DNA of 64,000 bases, from assembly GCF_006538745.1 (NCBI RefSeq), contig NZ_BJLR01000004.1, positions 62,001 through 126,000 on the forward strand, read 5' to 3'. This document shows, piece by piece, positions 52,388-61,240 of the stretch (position 1 is the stretch's first letter; each line of letters opens with the position of its first letter). Position numbers and translations under genes: made by a program. The stretch comes from Cellulomonas cellasea (lineage in GTDB: Bacteria; Actinomycetota; Actinomycetes; Actinomycetales; Cellulomonadaceae). Under the pieces are notes generated by a model that saw only the letters and a list, made by a program, of their open reading frames with translations, was not told where the DNA came from and did no database searches.

Positions 52388-53227
52388 TCAGCGCATGTCG
52401 GTGATGGGGTGCCCATCCATGTCGTCGAACGCCTGATTCTCGCCTGCCATGGCCCACACGAACGAGTAGCTCGCGGTCCCGACCCCCGAGTGCACCGACC
52501 AGCTCGGGGAGATCACCGCCTCCTCGTTGCCGACGAGCAGGTGGCGCGTCTCGTCGGGCAGGCCCATGAGGTGCACCACGCGCGCGTCCGCCGGCAGGTC
52601 GAAGTAGAGGTACGCCTCGGTCCGCCGGTCGTGCGTGTGCGCCGGCATGGTGTTCCACATGCTGCCCGGGTGGAGCTGGGTGACCCCCATGACGACCTGG
52701 CAGCTGCGCACGCCGTTCTCGTGGATGTACTGCGTGAGCGTGCGCCGGTTGGACGTGAGCGGGTCGCCGAGCTCGCGCACGGTGCCCTCCCCCGCCGCGA
52801 CGAACGTCGTCGGGTAGGACGTGTGCGCGGGCGCCGAGGCGACGTAGAACCGCGCGGGCCCTGCCTCGCCGGCGGCGTCGGTCGACGCGAACGTGACCTT
52901 CTCGGCGCCGCGTCCGACGTACAGGCACGAGCCGTGCCCGGCGTCGTACGTCGTGCCGTCGACGGTGATCGTGCCCGGTCCGCCGACGTTGACGATCCCG
53001 GCCTCGCGGCGGGCGAAGAACTGCTCGCTGCGGATCTCCGGGGCGCCGACGAGGTCGAGCGGCGCGTCGGTCGGGACGGCGCCGGCCAGCACCATCCGGT
53101 CGTGGTGGGTGAGGACCGAGCGGACCTCGCCGGCCACGAACAGGTCGGGGACGAGGTACCGGCTGCGCAGCCCGGCGGTGTCGAGGCCGGGCACCTGGTC
53201 GGGGCTGGTGGCGTAGCGCTGTTCCAT
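52388..53227 (-). CDS. kduI: 5-dehydro-4-deoxy-D-glucuronate isomerase
   Basis: Isomerises 5-keto-4-deoxyuronate to 2,5-diketo-3-deoxygluconate, the first step after unsaturated uronate release from pectin or glycosaminoglycans. The 279-residue double cupin has the zinc ligands in MPAHTHDRRTEAYLYF (near 196, 198, 203) and SWSVHSGVG (near 245), matching the E. coli enzyme spacing. AAGGAG precedes the ATG. It lies directly after the TRAP transporter genes in one minus-strand operon. Confidence 0.96.
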   Translation of the reverse strand: MEQRYATSPDQVPGLDTAGLRSRYLVPDLFVAGEVRSVLTHHDRMVLAGAVPTDAPLDLVGAPEIRSEQFFARREAGIVNVGGPGTITVDGTTYDAGHGSCLYVGRGAEKVTFASTDAAGEAGPARFYVASAPAHTSYPTTFVAAGEGTVRELGDPLTSNRRTLTQYIHENGVRSCQVVMGVTQLHPGSMWNTMPAHTHDRRTEAYLYFDLPADARVVHLMGLPDETRHLLVGNEEAVISPSWSVHSGVGTASYSFVWAMAGENQAFDDMDGHPITDMR

Positions 53228-53295
53228 GAGGCTCCTTCTCGGGGAGGGGTAGGGGGTGCGGGCGCGCCCCGGTGGAGGCGCGCCTGCGGGCGGCG

Positions 53296-54606
53296 TCAGG
53301 GGGTGATGAGGCCGAGGGCGGTCGGCAGCCAGAGCGACAGGCCGGGGGTGAAGATGACCATGATGAGCGTGGCGACGAGCGCCGCGAAGAACGGCAGGAG
53401 CTGCCGCACGACCGGCTCGATGCCGACCCCGGCGATCTTGGCCCCGACGAACAGGACCGTGCCGACGGGCGGCGTGATCGTGCCGATGCAGAGGTTGAAG
53501 ATGATCATGATGCCGAAGTGCACGGGGTCGACCCCGAAGCTCACGACCATCGGCAGGAAGATCGGCGTGAAGATCAGCACCGCCGGGGTGGCGTCCATGA
53601 AGCAGCCGACGACCAGAAGCACGACAGCGATGAGCAGGAGCAGGACCACCGGGTTCTCGCTGATCCCGAACATCGCCGACGAGACGGCCGCGGGGACCTT
53701 CGCGAACGACAGGACGAAGCCCATGATCGTCGAGACGCCGACGAGGAACATGACCACCGCGGTCGTGCGGGCGGCGTCGATGAGGATCCGCGGGAGGTCG
53801 CCGACCGTGATCGTCCGGTAGACGAAGGACAGGACGAGCGAGTAGATCACCGCGATGCACGCGGCCTCCGTCGCGGTGAAGAAGCCCGCGAGGATCCCGC
53901 CGATCACGACGGCGATGAGCAGGAGCGACGGGACCGCGTCGAGCACCGTCTTGACGCCCTGGCCGAAGGTGACCTTCTCCGTGTAGCGCAGCTCGCGGTG
54001 CTTGCGCGAGTACAGGTACACGATGACCATGCAGGCCAGGGCCCACAGGATGCCCGGGATGTAGCCCGCGACGAACAGCGCCGCGACGGACGTGCTCGAG
54101 ACCAGCGAGTAGACGATCATCAGGTTGCTCGGCGGGATCAGCATGCCCGAGGGCGCCGACGCCACGTTCACCGCGGCGGCGAAGCTCTTGTCGTAGCCCT
54201 CCTTGGCCTGCAGCGGGCCCATCGTCGAGCCGACCGCCGCTGCGGCCGCGATGGCCGAGCCGCTGACGGCACCGAACAGCGCGTTCGCGGCGATGTTGGT
54301 CTGCGCGAGCGAGGCCGGGGCCCGCCCGACGAGCACCTTCGCGGCGTTGATGAGCCGCAGGGCTATCCCACCGTTGTTCATGATCACGCCCGCCAGGACG
54401 AAGAACGGGATGGCGAGCAGCGCGAACGAGTTGATGCCCTTGAACATCTGCTGGGCAGCGGTCAGCACGCCGTTCTGGGTACCGACGATGACGAACATGG
54501 CGAGCGTGGCGGACAGCCCGACCGCGATGCTGATGGGCGCACCGATCAGCAGCAGGACGGCGATGCCGACGACGAGGACGAGACCGGCGAGTGCGGCGAT
54601 ATCCAT
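53296..54606 (-). CDS. dctM: TRAP transporter large permease (DctM)
   Basis: The 436-residue large membrane subunit of a tripartite ATP-independent periplasmic transporter, about twelve helices. Family segments include FLMGVSTIMGF-like VMFLVGVSTIMGFVLSFA, ASAPSGMLIPPSNLMIVY and GIMIIFNLCIGTITPPVGTVLFVG. It imports the ligand with Na+ or H+. It begins 13 bp after dctQ and ends 68 bp before kduI, which points to uptake of uronates or unsaturated oligogalacturonides. Confidence 0.95.
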   Translation of the reverse strand: MDIAALAGLVLVVGIAVLLLIGAPISIAVGLSATLAMFVIVGTQNGVLTAAQQMFKGINSFALLAIPFFVLAGVIMNNGGIALRLINAAKVLVGRAPASLAQTNIAANALFGAVSGSAIAAAAAVGSTMGPLQAKEGYDKSFAAAVNVASAPSGMLIPPSNLMIVYSLVSSTSVAALFVAGYIPGILWALACMVIVYLYSRKHRELRYTEKVTFGQGVKTVLDAVPSLLLIAVVIGGILAGFFTATEAACIAVIYSLVLSFVYRTITVGDLPRILIDAARTTAVVMFLVGVSTIMGFVLSFAKVPAAVSSAMFGISENPVVLLLLIAVVLLVVGCFMDATPAVLIFTPIFLPMVVSFGVDPVHFGIMIIFNLCIGTITPPVGTVLFVGAKIAGVGIEPVVRQLLPFFAALVATLIMVIFTPGLSLWLPTALGLITP

Positions 54607-54619
54607 GGTGTGCCCCTCC

Positions 54620-55126
54620 CTACGAGATCTCGAGCTCGGCGTCCGGGTCGACCGCGAGCTCGGCGCCCGTGATGATCCGGATCAGGTGGTAGACGGTGTA
54701 GAACGCGGTCAGCACACCCGCGAGCGGCAGCGCGAGGTAGAGCCAGCCCACGTTGACGGGCAGGCCCGTGAGGGTCTGGTCCCAGGCGAGCGCCGAGATG
54801 CGGTACCCGCCCCACACGAGCGTGAGCAGCGTGAAGGCGAGGATCGCGAGCTGCGCGAGCACGCTCGCGACGAGCTGGACCCTGCCGGGGGCGCGGGCCA
54901 CGGCGATGTCGACGGCGATGTGCCCCCGCTCGCCGAAGACCAGCGCGGCCCCGAAGAGGCCCAGCCAGATGAACAGGTACTTGGCGAGCTCCTCGGACCA
55001 GGCGCTGGGGCTGTCCAGCACCTGCCGTGCGAAGACCTGCCACGTGACGTCGAGCACGAGCGCGGCGAACAGCGCCACGCACACCCACGTCAGCGCGCGG
55101 TCCAGCGCGTTCTTGACGACGGTCAT
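54620..55126 (-). CDS. dctQ: TRAP transporter small permease (DctQ)
   Basis: A 168-residue four-helix small membrane subunit (VCVALFAALVLDVTWQVFARQVL start, then EELAKYLFIWLGLFGAALVFGERGHIAVDIA, each quoted in part). It bridges DctP and DctM. It is in the middle of the dctP-dctQ-dctM block, 28 bp after dctP and 13 bp before dctM. Confidence 0.93.
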   Translation of the reverse strand: MTVVKNALDRALTWVCVALFAALVLDVTWQVFARQVLDSPSAWSEELAKYLFIWLGLFGAALVFGERGHIAVDIAVARAPGRVQLVASVLAQLAILAFTLLTLVWGGYRISALAWDQTLTGLPVNVGWLYLALPLAGVLTAFYTVYHLIRIITGAELAVDPDAELEIS

Positions 55127-55154
55127 GTCGGGTTCCTTCGGGAGGGTGCGCTGG

Positions 55155-56195
55155 TCACTTCGCCGCGGCGCGGACCTGGGCGTGGATGTCCTTGATGAAC
55201 TCGTTGTCGAGCTTCGACTCCGTCAGCGGCGCGATGGCCTCGGCGAACGCGTCGGCGTCGACCTCGTTGAACTTCGCCCCGGCGTCCTTCGCGGCCTGGG
55301 TGGCGACGTCGACCTCGGTCTTCCAGATCTCGCCCTCCTCCTCGACGGCCGTCTGGACCTCCTCGAGGAAGATCTCGCGGACGTCCTCGGGCAGGGCGTC
55401 GAGGACCTTCGGGTTCACGAGCAGGTAGTCGGGGAGCATGAGGTGCTTGGTGTAGCTGAAGTACGGCGCGACCTCGGAGTGCTTGACGTTCGCGTAGGTC
55501 AGCTCGTTGTTCTCGGCCCCGTCGATCACGCCGGACTGGATGGCCGTGTAGACCTCGCCCATGCCCATGGGGGCGCCCGAGCCGCCCATGAGGCGCATCA
55601 TCTCGATGTTCGTGTCCGACTCGATGACGCGGATCTTCATGCCCGCCATGTCCTCGGGCGTGTTGATCGGGCCCTTCGAGTTGTACATCGAGCGGACGCC
55701 GCCGTGGAACGCGCCGAGGACGTGCAGGCCCTCGTCGTCGAGCGAGGAGTAGAGCTCCTCGACGATCTCGGGGTCGTTCGTCGTCTCGCGCTGGTGGTCC
55801 TGCGAGTCGAACGTGAACGGCAGGTTGAAGACGACGAAGTCGGGGTTGTAGTTCTCGAGCAGCGGGCTCGCGACCATCGACATCTCGATCGTGCCGGCCT
55901 TGACGAGCTCGATGGTCTCCTTCTGCGCGCCGAGGGTCTCGTTCGGGAAGACCTCGATGTCGTACTTGCCGTCGGTGCGCTCCTTGAGCCGGTCCCCCAT
56001 CGCGTCGAGCGCGATGAACTGCGGGTGGTTCGGCTGCTGGTTGAACGCGAGCTTGAAGACCGTCTCGGCGGGGCCGCCGGAGTCGGCGGTGCTGTCGCCG
56101 CCCGTGGCGGGCGCGCCGCTGCCGGCGCTGCAGGCGGCGAGCGCGAGGACCGCACCCATGGCTGCCGTAGCGGAAACGACTCTGTTTCGCCTCAT
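55155..56195 (-). CDS. dctP: TRAP transporter solute-binding lipoprotein (DctP)
   Basis: A 346-residue extracytoplasmic binding protein. The signal peptide with lipobox LAACSAG (Cys 22) precedes the DctP domain. Marks are FKLAFNQQPNHPQFIALDAMGDRLKERTDGKYDIEVFP (in part) and the carboxylate-binding Arg region GMKIRVIESD, followed by GEVYTAIQSGVIDGAENN. AAGGAG precedes the ATG. The kdu/kdg neighbours indicate a uronate ligand. It is the first gene of the operon, with a palindromic operator 157 bp upstream. Confidence 0.95.
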   Translation of the reverse strand: MRRNRVVSATAAMGAVLALAACSAGSGAPATGGDSTADSGGPAETVFKLAFNQQPNHPQFIALDAMGDRLKERTDGKYDIEVFPNETLGAQKETIELVKAGTIEMSMVASPLLENYNPDFVVFNLPFTFDSQDHQRETTNDPEIVEELYSSLDDEGLHVLGAFHGGVRSMYNSKGPINTPEDMAGMKIRVIESDTNIEMMRLMGGSGAPMGMGEVYTAIQSGVIDGAENNELTYANVKHSEVAPYFSYTKHLMLPDYLLVNPKVLDALPEDVREIFLEEVQTAVEEEGEIWKTEVDVATQAAKDAGAKFNEVDADAFAEAIAPLTESKLDNEFIKDIHAQVRAAAK

Positions 56196-56588
56196 CGTGA
56201 GCTCCTTGTCGGCCCACGGACGTGGGCGCTCGTGCGCCCAGGGGGTGAGCGCGGGTGACGTGCTGGAGGGGACTGCTGGGGCCGTGCTCGCCGCTGCGGG
56301 GTTCCCGCCGGGCGTCCTTGCGTGGGTCTGGACTTCGGTGTCAGACTTACATGGAACTTGGTTCCACTGAGCGGAACCGTAGCGCGGCGCAGCGCGACGG
56401 TCAACACGCCTCTCCGGGACCCGGGACACGCCCGACGCACGACCCCGACGACGCCGGAGCCCGAGGACGGGCCCCGGCACCGCACGACCCGGCGCAGCGC
56501 GCGACACCCCCGTCGCCGCGCCCGGACCGCTCCACCCGCACGGACATCGTGTCCGTGCCGCACGCCGCTCATCCCCGACGGAGGACCC
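56196..56588. promoter_or_regulatory. Divergent control region of the TRAP/kdu operon and the DUF4862 gene
   Basis: About 390 bp without a gene. It contains the KdgR-like palindrome (56352-56366). On the minus strand TAAGTC downstream of that palindrome is a possible -10, so the operator would overlap the TRAP promoter. GCGGAACCG follows (56371-56379), a possible second half-site. GGAGG precedes the DUF4862 ATG. Confidence 0.6.
56352..56366. promoter_or_regulatory. KdgR/IclR-type operator TGGAACTTGGTTCCA
   Basis: Perfect 6-bp arms TGGAAC/GTTCCA with a 3-bp centre, the same architecture as the proteobacterial KdgR site TGAAAC-N3-GTTTCA. It lies between the TRAP operon and the divergent DUF4862 gene, in a local AT-rich patch. 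Confidence 0.7.
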
Positions 56589-57545
56589 ATGACCACGCCC
56601 CCGAACCTGTTCGTGTCCGCGTACATCACCGCCCCCGGCGGCGACCCCGAGCAGGAGGACGCCTTCTTCGACGCGGTCGCCGGGCTCGACATCGGCGGGC
56701 TGGAGTACGGGCTCGCCCCCGAGGGCGCCCGGACGCTCGACCCGGCATGGATCGCGGCGCACGTGCTCCCGACCTGGGACCTCGTCGTCACGCTCGTCCC
56801 GACGATGATGGTCCGGCTCGGCACCGAGCCGGCCTACGGCCTCGCGTCGACGGACGAGACCCAGCGCGCCCGGGCACTCGCCGACGTCGCCCGCGCCCGC
56901 GACCTCGCCCGCTCGCTCGCCGACACGCACGGCCGCCGCCGTGTGACGGCCATCGAGATCCACACCGCGCCCGGACCGGTCCTCGGCTCGCGCGAGGCCT
57001 TCACGCGCTCGCTCGACGAGATCCTCACGTGGGACCTCGCCGGCGCCGAGCTGCTCGTCGAGCACTGCGACGCGCACGTGCCCGGGCAGACCGCCGCGAA
57101 GGGGTTCTTCACCCTCACCGAGGAGCTCGAAATCGTGCAGGGCTACGGCCTCGCGCCCGACGTGCTCGGCATGGCCGTGAACTGGGGCCGCTCCGCGATC
57201 GAGGGCCGCAACCCGGCGACCGCCGTCGAGCACACCCAGGCCGTCGCCGACGCGGGCCTGCTGCGCGCGCTCGTCCTGTCCGGCGCGACCGACGTCGACT
57301 CCGCCTGGGGACCCGCGTGGACCGACATGCACATCCCGACGCGCGGCGACGCGCCCGCGCTCGAGGCCTCCGCGGTCTCGCTGCTCGGGCCCGACGAGAC
57401 CGCCGCGACCCTTAAGGCCGCCGCCGACGTCCCGCGCATCGGCCTGAAGTACGCCGTCCGACCCCAGGACGCCGACGTCGCCACGCGCATCGCGGTCCTC
57501 ACCGCGACGCTGCAGCAGGTCGCGGACGCGCGCGCCGCACTCTGA
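56589..57545 (+). CDS. DUF4862 family protein, possible sugar isomerase/epimerase-like
   Basis: A 318-residue protein. The pattern (FVSAYITAPGG start, LPTWDLVVTLVPTMM, VTAIEIHTAPG, AELLVEHCDAH, GMAVNWGRSAIEGRNP, GLKYAVRP end) fits the DUF4862 family, which looks like a TIM-barrel fold related to sugar-phosphate isomerase/epimerases. Glu, His and Asp in EIHTAP and EHCDAH could bind a metal. No reaction is known to me. It is divergent from the uronate TRAP operon across a shared KdgR-like operator, so it may take part in that pathway. Confidence 0.7.
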   Translation: MTTPPNLFVSAYITAPGGDPEQEDAFFDAVAGLDIGGLEYGLAPEGARTLDPAWIAAHVLPTWDLVVTLVPTMMVRLGTEPAYGLASTDETQRARALADVARARDLARSLADTHGRRRVTAIEIHTAPGPVLGSREAFTRSLDEILTWDLAGAELLVEHCDAHVPGQTAAKGFFTLTEELEIVQGYGLAPDVLGMAVNWGRSAIEGRNPATAVEHTQAVADAGLLRALVLSGATDVDSAWGPAWTDMHIPTRGDAPALEASAVSLLGPDETAATLKAAADVPRIGLKYAVRPQDADVATRIAVLTATLQQVADARAAL

Positions 57546-57552
57546 GCCCGAC

Positions 57553-57586
57553 ACCGCCCGGCGCACCACCGCGTGCGCCGGGCGGT
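57553..57586 (+). terminator. Terminator after the DUF4862 gene
   Basis: A 14-bp perfect stem (ACCGCCCGGCGCAC and its complement) with a 6-nt loop starts seven bases after the DUF4862 stop and separates it from nhaA. Confidence 0.85.
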
Positions 57587-57637
57587 CCCCCACCTCACCC
57601 GCGGACCCGCGGGCACCCGCAACGACGCGAGGGCACC

Positions 57638-58900
57638 ATGACCGACGACCGGACCCCCCAGCTGTTCCGCACCCTGACGCCGGGGGGCCTGCGCAACTTC
57701 ACCGACACGCTGCGCGCCGAGAACACCGGCGCCGCGCTGCTCCTCGCGGGCACGGTGCTCGCGCTCGTCTGGGCCAACTCCCCGTGGGCCGACGCGTACC
57801 GGTCGCTGAGCCGCACCGTCGTCGGGCCCTCCGCGCTGCACCTCGACCTCACCCTCGCGCAGTGGGCGACCGACGGGCTGCTCGCGATCTTCTTCTTCGT
57901 CGTCGGGCTCGAGCTCAAGCGCGAGGTCGTCGACGGCCAGCTCCGCAAGCCGTCCACCGCGATCGTCCCGATCCTCGCCGCGGTCGGCGGCATGGCCGTG
58001 CCCGCGCTGGTGTACACGGTCGTCAACACCCTGAGCGACGGCGGCGCGCTCGACGGCTGGGCGATCCCCGTCGCGACCGACATCGCGTTCGCCGTCGCGG
58101 TGCTCAGCGCGTTCGGGCGCCGGCTGCCGACGGCGCTGCGGGCGTTCCTGCTGACGCTCGCGGTCGTCGACGACCTGCTCGGCATCGTCGTCATCGCGAT
58201 CTTCTACGCCGACGACCTCGCGCTCGGGTGGCTCGCCGCCTCGGCCGCCGCGATCGCGCTGTTCGCGGTCCTCGTGCGCCGGCGCCGCCCGAACGCGTGG
58301 CTGCTCGTGCCGCTCGCCGTCGTCGCGTGGGGGCTCATGCACGCCTCCGGCATCCACGCGACGATCGCCGGCGTGCTGCTCGGCTTCACCGTCCCCGCGC
58401 TCGCCCGCGGCGCCCAGGACGTGAGCACCGCCGAGCGCTTCGAGCACCTGTGGCGGCCCGTGTCCGCCGGGTTCGCCGTCCCCGTCTTCGCGCTGTTCGC
58501 CGCCGGGGTCAGCCTCAGCCCGGCCGCCCTCGCGAGCGCCGCCGGCGACCCGGTCGCGCAGGGGGTCGCCCTCGGGCTCGTGCTCGGCAAGCCCGCCGGG
58601 ATCCTGCTCGCGACCGTGCTGCTCGTGACGTTCACGCGCGCCGCGCTCGACCCGAGCGTGCGGTGGCCCGACCTCGCGGCCGTCGCGTGCGTCGCCGGGG
58701 TCGGGTTCACGGTGTCGCTCCTCATCGCCGAGCTCTCGTTCGCCGAGACGTCACCGCACGCCGAGCACGTCAAGGCGGCGATCCTCATCGGGTCGCTGAC
58801 CGCCGCGGCGCTCGGGGCGGTCCTGCTGCAGGTGCGCACGCGGGCCCACAAGCGGCGCGCGGACGTGGCGGCGACGGAGGGGGCGACGGCGGTGGGCTGA
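57638..58900 (+). CDS. nhaA: Na+/H+ antiporter NhaA
   Basis: Exchanges internal Na+ for external H+. The 420-residue protein has about twelve helices and the family core VATDIAFAVAVLSAFGRRLP followed by LTLAVVDDLLGIVVIAIFY. The two Asp of VVDD are the ion-binding pair (D163/D164 in E. coli). GLELKREVVDGQL is another signature. The ATG has GAGGG upstream. It follows the DUF4862 gene behind a strong terminator, so it is an independent unit; it converges on a response-regulator gene. Confidence 0.96.
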   Translation: MTDDRTPQLFRTLTPGGLRNFTDTLRAENTGAALLLAGTVLALVWANSPWADAYRSLSRTVVGPSALHLDLTLAQWATDGLLAIFFFVVGLELKREVVDGQLRKPSTAIVPILAAVGGMAVPALVYTVVNTLSDGGALDGWAIPVATDIAFAVAVLSAFGRRLPTALRAFLLTLAVVDDLLGIVVIAIFYADDLALGWLAASAAAIALFAVLVRRRRPNAWLLVPLAVVAWGLMHASGIHATIAGVLLGFTVPALARGAQDVSTAERFEHLWRPVSAGFAVPVFALFAAGVSLSPAALASAAGDPVAQGVALGLVLGKPAGILLATVLLVTFTRAALDPSVRWPDLAAVACVAGVGFTVSLLIAELSFAETSPHAEHVKAAILIGSLTAAALGAVLLQVRTRAHKRRADVAATEGATAVG

Positions 58901-58992
58901 CCGCTCGCGGGCGGCGCCGTTCACCGACGTGGTCGGGCAGGGCGACGGGCCGACGGGCCTCGACGCAGGGACGGCGCCCGTCGTCCGCGCCG

Positions 58993-59640
58993 TCAGGCTC
59001 CGACGAGCCCCGACTCGTACGCGGCGATCACGAGCTGGACCCGGTCCCGGCAGCGGAGCTTGCGCAGCGCCTCCGAGACGTGCGACTTGACCGTCGCCTC
59101 CGTGATCCACAGCTCGGCGGCGATCTCGGCGTTCGACAGCCCGCGGGCCACCGCGCGCAGCGTCTCGAGCTCGCGCGGCGTCAGCTCGTCGAGGCCCGGC
59201 ACCGGGACCGGCTCGGGCGTGCGCGCCGTGACGTCGTGCACGAGCCGGCGCGTGACCGACGGGCCGAGCAGCATCGAGCCGTCGGCGACCATCCGCACGG
59301 CCTCGACGAGCCGCTCGGCCGTGACGTCCTTGAGCAAGAACCCGCTGGCTCCCGCCCGCAGCGCGTCGTAGACGTACTCGTCGAGGTCGAACGTCGTCAG
59401 GACGAGCACGCGCGTCGCCGGGTGATCGGCGCTGATCCGGGCGGTCGCCGCGATGCCGTCGAGCACCGGCATGCGGATGTCGACCACCGCGACGTCCGGG
59501 GCGTGCCGCGCGACGAGGTCGAGCAGGACCCGGCCGTCGGGCGCGGCGCCGACCACCTCCAGGTCGGGCGCGGCGCCGAGGATCGCGGCGAAGCCCTGCA
59601 GGACGACGGGCTGGTCGTCGGCGACCACGACGCGCGTCAT
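58993..59640 (-). CDS. NarL/FixJ-type response regulator
   Basis: A 215-residue regulator. The receiver domain has phospho-acceptor D54 (VAVVDIRMP) and the acidic pair VADDQ, with T and K at VLTTFD and FLLKD. A LuxR-type HTH occupies about 150-210 (LTPRELETLRAVARGLSNAEIAAEL, TEATVKSHVSEALRKL). It is co-transcribed with the upstream sensor kinase by an ATGA overlap. The target is unknown. Confidence 0.95.
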   Translation of the reverse strand: MTRVVVADDQPVVLQGFAAILGAAPDLEVVGAAPDGRVLLDLVARHAPDVAVVDIRMPVLDGIAATARISADHPATRVLVLTTFDLDEYVYDALRAGASGFLLKDVTAERLVEAVRMVADGSMLLGPSVTRRLVHDVTARTPEPVPVPGLDELTPRELETLRAVARGLSNAEIAAELWITEATVKSHVSEALRKLRCRDRVQLVIAAYESGLVGA

Positions 59641-61085
59641 GCATGGCCCCCGGCGTCGGCGCGACCGGCGGGTGGCGCGGCGCGACCGGCGGGTGGCGCG
59701 GTGCGCTCGTCCGGCGCGGCGGCGGGTGCAGGGGCGGGTGGGACGGCGGCGTGGTGGTCGGCGGTCGCGACGCCGGTGGCGCCCCAGCCGCGCTCACCCC
59801 GCCCGGTGGCGCGGTGGTCGGGCCCGTCCGACCCGGCCACCGACCGGTCCCCGCTCGCCGCCGGCGCACCCGCGGGCACCGCGACGTCGAGCACGAACTG
59901 CCCGTCCACGACGCCGGCGGAGACCGTCCCGCCCAGCGCCTCGACGCGCTCCCGCATCCCGATCAGCCCGCGCCCCGTGGGGCCTGCGGCGTCCGCCGGG
60001 TTCGTGAGCCGGAAGCGCGCGGTGCCCCCGTGCTGCGACCGCACGAGCGTCGTCGTCGTGCCCGGCGCGTGCCGGCGGGCGTTGGTCAGCCCCTCCTGCA
60101 CCGCGCGGTAGAGCACGTACCCCGGGCCCGCCGCGACGTCGTGCCACCCGCCCTCGACCGTCACGGGCTGCCCCGCTGCGACCGCGCTCGCCACGAGCTC
60201 GTCGACGTCGCACGCGGTCGGCTGCGGGGCACGCTCGCCCTCGGCGCCGGTGCGCTGCAGCACGACGAGCACCTGCCGCAGCTCGGTCAGTGCCTCGCGC
60301 GCGTCGACCGCGATCGCGGCGAGGACGGCGCGCGCCTCGTCATCGAGCCCGGGGTGCACGAACGGGGCCGACTCCGCGCGCACGGCGACGAGCGAGACGT
60401 GGTGCGCGACGACGTCGTGCAGGTCCCGGGCGAGCCGCGCCCGCTCCCCCGCGAGCGACTCGACCTCGAGCGCCTGGCGTTCCACCACGCGGGCGTCGGC
60501 CTCGCGTCGGCGCGAGCGCTCCGCGGAGCCCGCGGCGGCCGCGACCCCGACCACGGCCGCGATCGCGATCAGGTACGTGACGAGGACCGGGGTCTCGTAA
60601 CCGGTGCCCGTCCCGGACGTCACGGGCCCGATCGGGAGCTGCGCCGGCACCTCGGTGCCGCAGTAGGCGACGACGACGAGCACGCTCGCGAGCGTCGGCA
60701 CCACCGCGCGCCCGAGCCCGTCGAGCGCGGCAAGCGCCGCCACCGCGAGCATCCCGAGCCACCAGCCCCACACCCAGGAGCCCATCCACGGCAGTCCGAG
60801 GAACGGCAGCAGCGTCAGCACCGTGCCCCAGCCGGGGTTCCGGCGGCCGAGCAGGACGCCGGCCACGACGGTGGCGCCCGCGATCACCGGGAAGGGGCCG
60901 GCGAGCCCCGGGTTCACGACCTCCCACGTCAGCTCACCCCCGCGATCGACCCAGGCGCCGTAGGCGGTGGGTGTCACGAGCAGGAACGCCGCGACCAGGG
61001 CCGCCGCGGCGAGCGAAGGCACCCGCTCGCGCCGGAGCGCGCGGGGCCGGGCGGGCGGGGCGACGGTCGCCGCGGAGGTGGTCAT
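59637..61085 (-). CDS. Sensor histidine kinase (HisKA_3 type)
   Basis: A 482-residue membrane kinase paired with the NarL-type regulator. Five or six hydrophobic helices (about 25-185) form the sensor, with little extracytoplasmic sequence. The dimerisation/phospho-acceptor helix reads ARLARDLHDVVAHHVSLVAV (His near 223). The HATPase region has EGLTNARRHAPG (N box) and GRGLIGMRERVEALGGTV (G box). The last 65 residues are Ala/Pro-rich low-complexity sequence with a DNA-level repeat (PPAGRAAPPAGRA) at 59660-59700. The signal is unknown; cell-envelope stress is a common theme for this architecture. Confidence 0.94.
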   Translation of the reverse strand: MTTSAATVAPPARPRALRRERVPSLAAAALVAAFLLVTPTAYGAWVDRGGELTWEVVNPGLAGPFPVIAGATVVAGVLLGRRNPGWGTVLTLLPFLGLPWMGSWVWGWWLGMLAVAALAALDGLGRAVVPTLASVLVVVAYCGTEVPAQLPIGPVTSGTGTGYETPVLVTYLIAIAAVVGVAAAAGSAERSRRREADARVVERQALEVESLAGERARLARDLHDVVAHHVSLVAVRAESAPFVHPGLDDEARAVLAAIAVDAREALTELRQVLVVLQRTGAEGERAPQPTACDVDELVASAVAAGQPVTVEGGWHDVAAGPGYVLYRAVQEGLTNARRHAPGTTTTLVRSQHGGTARFRLTNPADAAGPTGRGLIGMRERVEALGGTVSAGVVDGQFVLDVAVPAGAPAASGDRSVAGSDGPDHRATGRGERGWGATGVATADHHAAVPPAPAPAAAPDERTAPPAGRAAPPAGRADAGGHA

Positions 61086-61240
61086 GCCGTCATCGTCGCG
61101 CAGCGGCGGAGGCCGCCACCTCCGTCACGCGGTGGAGAGTCGGGTCCGCCGTTCGTCGACCTCGGTGCCACCGAGCGTCCGCCGACCGAGGCCGGGCAGC
61201 CACCTCGCCGATGCCCGGACCGTGGCCGCGCAGCGTCCGC

